64,000 nucleotides of DNA from the NCBI GenBank assembly GCA_037043455.1, contig JAWPHD010006800.1:62001-126000 (forward strand). Direction: 5' to 3'. This stretch comes from Cyrtodaria siliqua. Lineage: Eukaryota > Mollusca > Bivalvia > Adapedonta > Hiatellidae. The notes under the pieces were generated by a model. It saw only the letters and a program-made list of their open reading frames with translations. It made no database searches and was not told the origin of the DNA. Every line of letters starts with the position of its first letter. Within the stretch, counting starts at the first letter, position 1. Shown one piece after another: positions 59,386 through 64,000 of this stretch. The translations under genes were made by a program, and so were the position numbers.

Positions 59386-61205
59386 GTAACTTGAATTTCC
59401 GGCCGACCTGAAATTTTGCTAGGATCAATAAGACATCAAGAGCAACATTCCTGTGAAGTTTTATGAAAATCCATCAAGTAGTTTCAGAGGAGTAGTCGCT
59501 ACAAGTTTTCTTTATATAACTCTATGTAAACAAACATGGCCACTGGCAGCCATGTTTAACGTCGAATCAAAATAATGTTCGACTTGAATAACCATCATGT
59601 CATGCTGATCATTTTAGAAAAAGTCCCATATCAATATCACTTATAGTTTTCAAGAAGTAGTCGCTACAAACTTGTATTTTGAAAATCTATTTTTAGCCAT
59701 GGCGGCCATTTTGAATTTCCGGCCGACCTGAAATTTTGCTAGGATCAATTAGACATCAAGAGCAACATTCCTGTGAAGTTTTATGAAAATCCGTCAAGTA
59801 GTTTCAGAGGAGTAGTCGCTACAAGTTTTCATTATATAACTCTATGTAAACAAACATGGCCACTGGCAGCCATGTTTAACGTCGAATCAAAATAATGTTC
59901 GACTTGAATAACCATCATGTCATGCTGATCATTTTAGAAAAAGTCCCATATCAATATCACTTATAGTTTTCAAGAAGTAGTCGCTACAAACTTGTATTTT
60001 GAAAATCTATTTTTAGCCATGGCGGCCATCTTGAATTTCCGGCCGACCTGAAATTTTGCTAGGATCAATTAGACATCAAGAGCAACATTTCTGTGAAGTT
60101 TCATGAAAATCCGTCAAGTAGTTTCAGAGGAGTAGTCGCTACAAGTTTTCATTATATAACTCTATGTAAACAAAGATGGCCACTGGCAGCCATGTTAAAT
60201 GTCGAATCAAAATAATGTTCGACTCAGATAACCATCATGTCATGCTGATCATTTTAGAAAAAGTCCCATATCAATATCACTTATAGTTTTCAAGAAGTAG
60301 TCGCTACAAACTTATTTTTTAAAAATCTATTTTTAACTGTGGCAGCCATCTTGAATTTCTGGCTGACCTGAAATTTTGCTAGGATCAATTAGACATTAAG
60401 AGCAACATTCCTGTAAAGTTTCATGAAAATCCGCCAAGTAGTTTCAGAGGAGTAGTCGCTACAAGTTTTTACTATATAACTCTATGTAAACAAAGATGGC
60501 CGCTGCAGCCACGTTTAACGTCGAATCAAAACGATTTTTGATAAGGACCAACATCATGTCATGCTGATCATTTTAGAAAAAGTCCAATATCAATATCACT
60601 TATAGTTTTCAAGAAGTAGTCGCTACAAACTTGTATTTTGAAAATTTATTTTTAGCCGTGGCGGCCATCTTGAATTTCCGGCCGACCTGAAATTTTGCTA
60701 GGATCATTTAGACATCAAGAGCAACATTCCTGTGAAGTTTCATGAAAATCCGTCAAGTAGTTTTAGAGGAGTAGTCGCTACAAGTTTTCATTATATAACT
60801 CTATGTAAACAAAGATGGCCGCTGGCAGCCATGTTTAACGTCAAATCAAAACAATTTTCGACAAGGACCAATATCATGTCATGCTGATCATTTAAGAAAA
60901 AGTCCCATATCAATATCACTTATAGTTTTCAAGAAGTAGTCGCTACAAACTTGAATTTAAAAAATCTATTTTTAGCTTTGGGGGCCATCTTGGATTTCAC
61001 ATCAACATGAATTTTTGCTAGGATCAACTAGACTTCATGGGCAACATTTCTGTAAAGTTTTATGAATATCCATCCAGTAGTTTCAGAGGATTAGTCGCTA
61101 CAAATAAAAGTTAACGGACGGACAGACGGACGGACAGACGGACGGACGGACGACGGACGCCGCACCACGGCATAAGCTCTGCTGATCTCTGATCAGTAGA
61201 GCCAA
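59386..61205 (+). mobile_element. HINE, family 2, 5' truncated
   Basis: Core double-units recur every 320 bp (GAAGTAGTCGCTACAAAC at 59654, 59974, 60294), each composed of two ~155-165 bp halves. ACGG microsatellite at 61114-61158. The 3' hairpin has arms AGCTCTGCTGATC and GATCAGTAGAGCC, ending CCAA where others have CTAA. It abuts the next HINE head to tail. Confidence 0.87.
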
Positions 61206-61208
61206 AAA

Positions 61209-61389
61209 CAAGAGGCCCAAGAGGGCCTGTGGATGCTCTACTGGCTTATATGGCTCTTATAACATCAATGAAGCGAGTGACTATCATCTTAAAGAGGCAA
61301 AATATAGCATTTTTAACTAAATCAAGAGCTATAACTCCGCCATTACTGGTCCGATCTGGCTGGTTTTCGAACTTGGCCAGTAGAGACAA
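61209..61389 (+). mobile_element. Minimal HINE, family 1, about 181 bp
   Basis: It has the complete 5' hairpin and GCTCTACTGGCT, about one partial core unit, and the end TTGGCCAGTAGAGACAA, with no ACGG tract. It lies directly after the previous element's terminal A-run. It probably derives from internal deletion or abortive copying. Confidence 0.78.
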
Positions 61390-61454
61390 TAAAAAAAAAA
61401 TAAAAATAAATAAAAACATTAAAAATAATTAAAAAAAACAAATAATGAAAATAA

Positions 61455-62407
61455 ACAAGAGGTCAATGACCTTGAAGCTCTACTGATTGATTTTGATTTC
61501 AGGAAGTAGTCGCTACAAACTTGTATTTTGAAAATCTATTTTTAGCCATGGCGGCCATCTTGAATTTCCGGCCGACCTGAAATTTTGCTAGGATCAATTA
61601 GACATCAAGAGCAACATTTTTGTGAAGTTTCATGAAAATCCGTCAAGTAGTTTCAGAGGAGTAGTCGCTACAAGTTTTCATTATATAACTCTATGTAAAC
61701 AAAGATGGCCACTGGCAGCCATGTTTAATGTCGAATCAAAATAATGTTCGACTCGGATAACCATCATGTCATGCTGATCATTTTAGAAAAAGTCCCATAT
61801 CAATATCACTTATAGTTTTCAAGAAGTAGTCGCTACAAACTTATTTTTTAAAAATTTATTTTTAGCCGTGGCGGCCATCTTGAATTTCAGGCCGACCTGA
61901 AATTTTGCTAGGATCAATTAGACATCAAGAGCAACATTCCTGTGAAGTTTCATGAAAATCCGTCAAGTAGTTTCAGAGGAGTAGTCGCTACAAGTTTTCA
62001 TTATATAACTCTATGTAAACAAAGTAGGCCGCTGGCAGCCATGTTTAACGTCAAATCAAAACGATTTTCGACAAGGACCAACATCATGTCATGCTGATCA
62101 TTTTAGAAAAAGTCCCATATCAATATCACTTATAGTTTTCAAGAAGTAGTCGCTACAAACTTGTATTTTAAAAATCTATTTTTAGCTTTGGCGGCCATCT
62201 TGGATTTCACATCAACATGAATTTTTGCTAGGATCAACTAGACTTCATGGGCAACATTTTTGTAAAGTTTTATGAATATCCATCCAGTAGTTTCAGAGAA
62301 GTAGTCGCTACAAATAAAAGTTAACGGACAGACGGACGGACAGACGGACGGACGACGGACGCCGCACCACGACATAAGCTCTGCTGATCTCTGATCAGTA
62401 GAGCTAA
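61455..62407 (+). mobile_element. HINE, family 2, complete ends
   Basis: The 5' end CAAGAGGTCAATGACCTTGA is followed by AGCTCTACTGATT, two double-units of core, ACGG tract (62325-62361) and 3' hairpin AGCTCTGCTGATC/GATCAGTAGAGCT with CTAA at 62404-62407. It is shorter than 41726-42997 by core copy number. Confidence 0.88.
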
Positions 62408-62504
62408 AAATTATGAAAAAAAATAAACCAATAAAAAAAATAATAAAAAAATAAAAAAAAATTAAATAAAAAAAAAATAAAAAAATAATAATATAAAAAA
62501 AAGT

Positions 62505-63802
62505 CATAAAATCTGGTAAAGTTTGGCAAAGATCAGATGCAAAATGAAGGCCCTATCGTATGACGAGGCAAATTATTGCATTTTTTAACAAAATCAAGAG
62601 CCATAACTTCGCTGTTACTGGTCCGATCTGGCTAGTTTTCGAACCTGACCGAGCTTTTATTGACATTAACAATCTGATAAAGCTTTTTAAAGATCGGATG
62701 AAAAATGAAGGCCCTACCGTCTCAACAAGACAAGATATAGCATTTTGAACTAAATCAAGGGCCATAACTCCGCTGATACTGGTCCGATATGAATGGTTTT
62801 CGAACTTGTCCAAGCTTTCATTGATATTAACAATCTGATAAAGTTTGGTAAGGCAATGAAGCCCCTATCGTCTTGAGGCAAAATATAGCATTTTTAACTA
62901 AATAAAGGGCCATAACTCCGCTGTTACTGGTCCGATAAGGCTGGTTTTCAAACTTGTTCGAGCTTTCAACGACATTAACAATCTGATAGTGTTTGGTAAA
63001 GATCGGCTGAACAATGAAGCCCCTATCATCTTAACGAGGCAAAATATATAATTTTTACCTAATCAAGGGCCATAACTCCGCTGTTACTGGTCCGATAAGG
63101 CTGGTTTTCAAACTTGTTCGAGCTTTCAACGACATTAACAATCTGATAAAGTTTGGTAAAGATCGGATGAACAATGAAGCCCCTATCGTATTAACGAGGC
63201 AAAATATAGCATTTTTAACTAAATCTAGGGCCATAACTCCGCTGTTACTAGTCCGATATGGCTGGTTTTCAAACTTGTCCGAGCTTTCATTGATATTAAC
63301 AATGTGGTAAAGCTTGGTAAAGATAGGATGAAAAACGAAGGCCCTATCGTCTTAACGAGGCAAATAATAGCAATATAGCGTTTTTAACTAAATCAAGGAC
63401 CATAACTCCGCTCCTACTGGTCCGATCTGGCTGGTTTTCGAACGTGTCCGAGCTTTAATTGATATTAACAATGTGGTAAAGTTTGGTAAAGATAGGATGA
63501 AAAATGAAGGCCCTATCGTCTTAACGAGGCAAAATATAGCAATATAGCTTTTTAACTAAATCAAGGGCCATAACTCCGTTGTTACTTGTCCGATCTGGCT
63601 GGTTTTTAAACTCATCCGAGCTTTCATTGACATTAACAACCTGTTAAAGTTTGGTAAAGATCGGATGAAAAATGAAGGCTCTATCGTCTTAACGAGACAA
63701 AAGTTAACGACGGACGGACAGACGACGGACGACGGACAACGGACGGATGGCGGACAACTCGGCATCTGATAAGCTCTGCTGGCCTTCGGCCAGTAGAGCT
63801 AA
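62505..63802 (+). mobile_element. HINE, family 1, 5' end missing
   Basis: After an A-rich tract (62408-62500) the core begins AAAATCTGGTAAAGTTTGGC and runs in ~155-170 bp units to an ACGG tract (63709-63752) and the hairpin with CTGGCC/GGCCAG; CTAA at 63799-63802. The start corresponds to the part after the internal A-rich tract of 16835-18468. Confidence 0.85.
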
Positions 63803-64000
63803 AAAGGCAAAACATCTGGTAAAGTTTGGTAAAGATCAGATGAAAAATGAAAGCCCTATCTTATTAACGAGGCTGAATATAGCATTTTTAACTAAATCAA
63901 GGGCCGCTATTATTGGTTCGATCTGGCTGGTTTTCAAACTTGTGCGAGCTTTCATTGATATTAACAATCTGGTAAAGTTTGGTAAAGATCCCATGAAAAA
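63803..64000 (+). mobile_element. HINE family 1 core, cut by window edge
   Basis: Directly after the previous CTAAAAA comes GGCAAAACATCTGGTAAAGT and another core unit, continuing past the window. The same phrase follows the element end at 59234, so this junction is itself repeated. Confidence 0.75.

Overview
The window looks like AT-rich nuclear DNA of a bivalve mollusc. The main evidence is repeat type: several elements carry a core of ~155-170 bp tandem units followed by an ACGG-type microsatellite and a short conserved 3' end. This is the layout of the bivalve 'pearl' elements and of Helentron-associated non-autonomous elements (HINEs), recalled from general knowledge and not searched here. 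Two tRNA-derived SINEs also mark a eukaryotic nuclear genome. The species cannot be named from the sequence. I find no convincing intact protein-coding gene, no rRNA gene, no functional tRNA gene and no CRISPR array. Almost all long open frames are by-products of tandem repeats that lack stops on one strand.

Layout. 1-2.2 kb: a pearl-like element cut by the window edge, a small TIR element and a truncated HINE. 2.4-6.2 kb: a 146-bp triplet, a flank segment 'S', a 44-bp satellite (array A) and another pearl-like core. 6.3-21.4 kb: about seven copies of a ~1.4-1.7 kb module 'M' containing 47-bp repeats, interrupted by a low-copy island (12.2-15.1 kb), a tRNA SINE, a retroposon, a HINE and TIR elements. 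21.3-23.6 kb: a second copy of S. 23.6-30.9 kb: array B of the 44-bp satellite, split by a 2.8-kb HINE. 31.4-34.1 kb: adjacent 76-bp and 30-bp satellites sharing a hairpin. 35.2-51.5 kb: a 27/28-bp satellite with about a dozen copies of a SINE-like retroposon, themselves hosts to nested insertions. 51.6-56.3 kb: array C, a 41/44-bp relative of A and B. 56.7-64 kb: a dense cluster of HINEs of two families, some directly abutting.

The window's value is that many insertions sit in repeated hosts, so uninterrupted paralogues give internal 'empty sites'. These define HINE ends (CAAGAGG...CTAA, within A-runs, no target duplication), five TIR elements with 5-bp target duplications, a TTAA-flanked piggyBac-like MITE, TSD-flanked retroposons and two tail-only micro-insertions. 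The most unusual structural signal is that the 5' end of each HINE family carries an inverted copy of one arm of its own 29-nt 3' hairpin, and the family-specific bases change together at both ends. One short coherent open frame (41136-41372, minus) inside a TIR element is the only candidate coding remnant.
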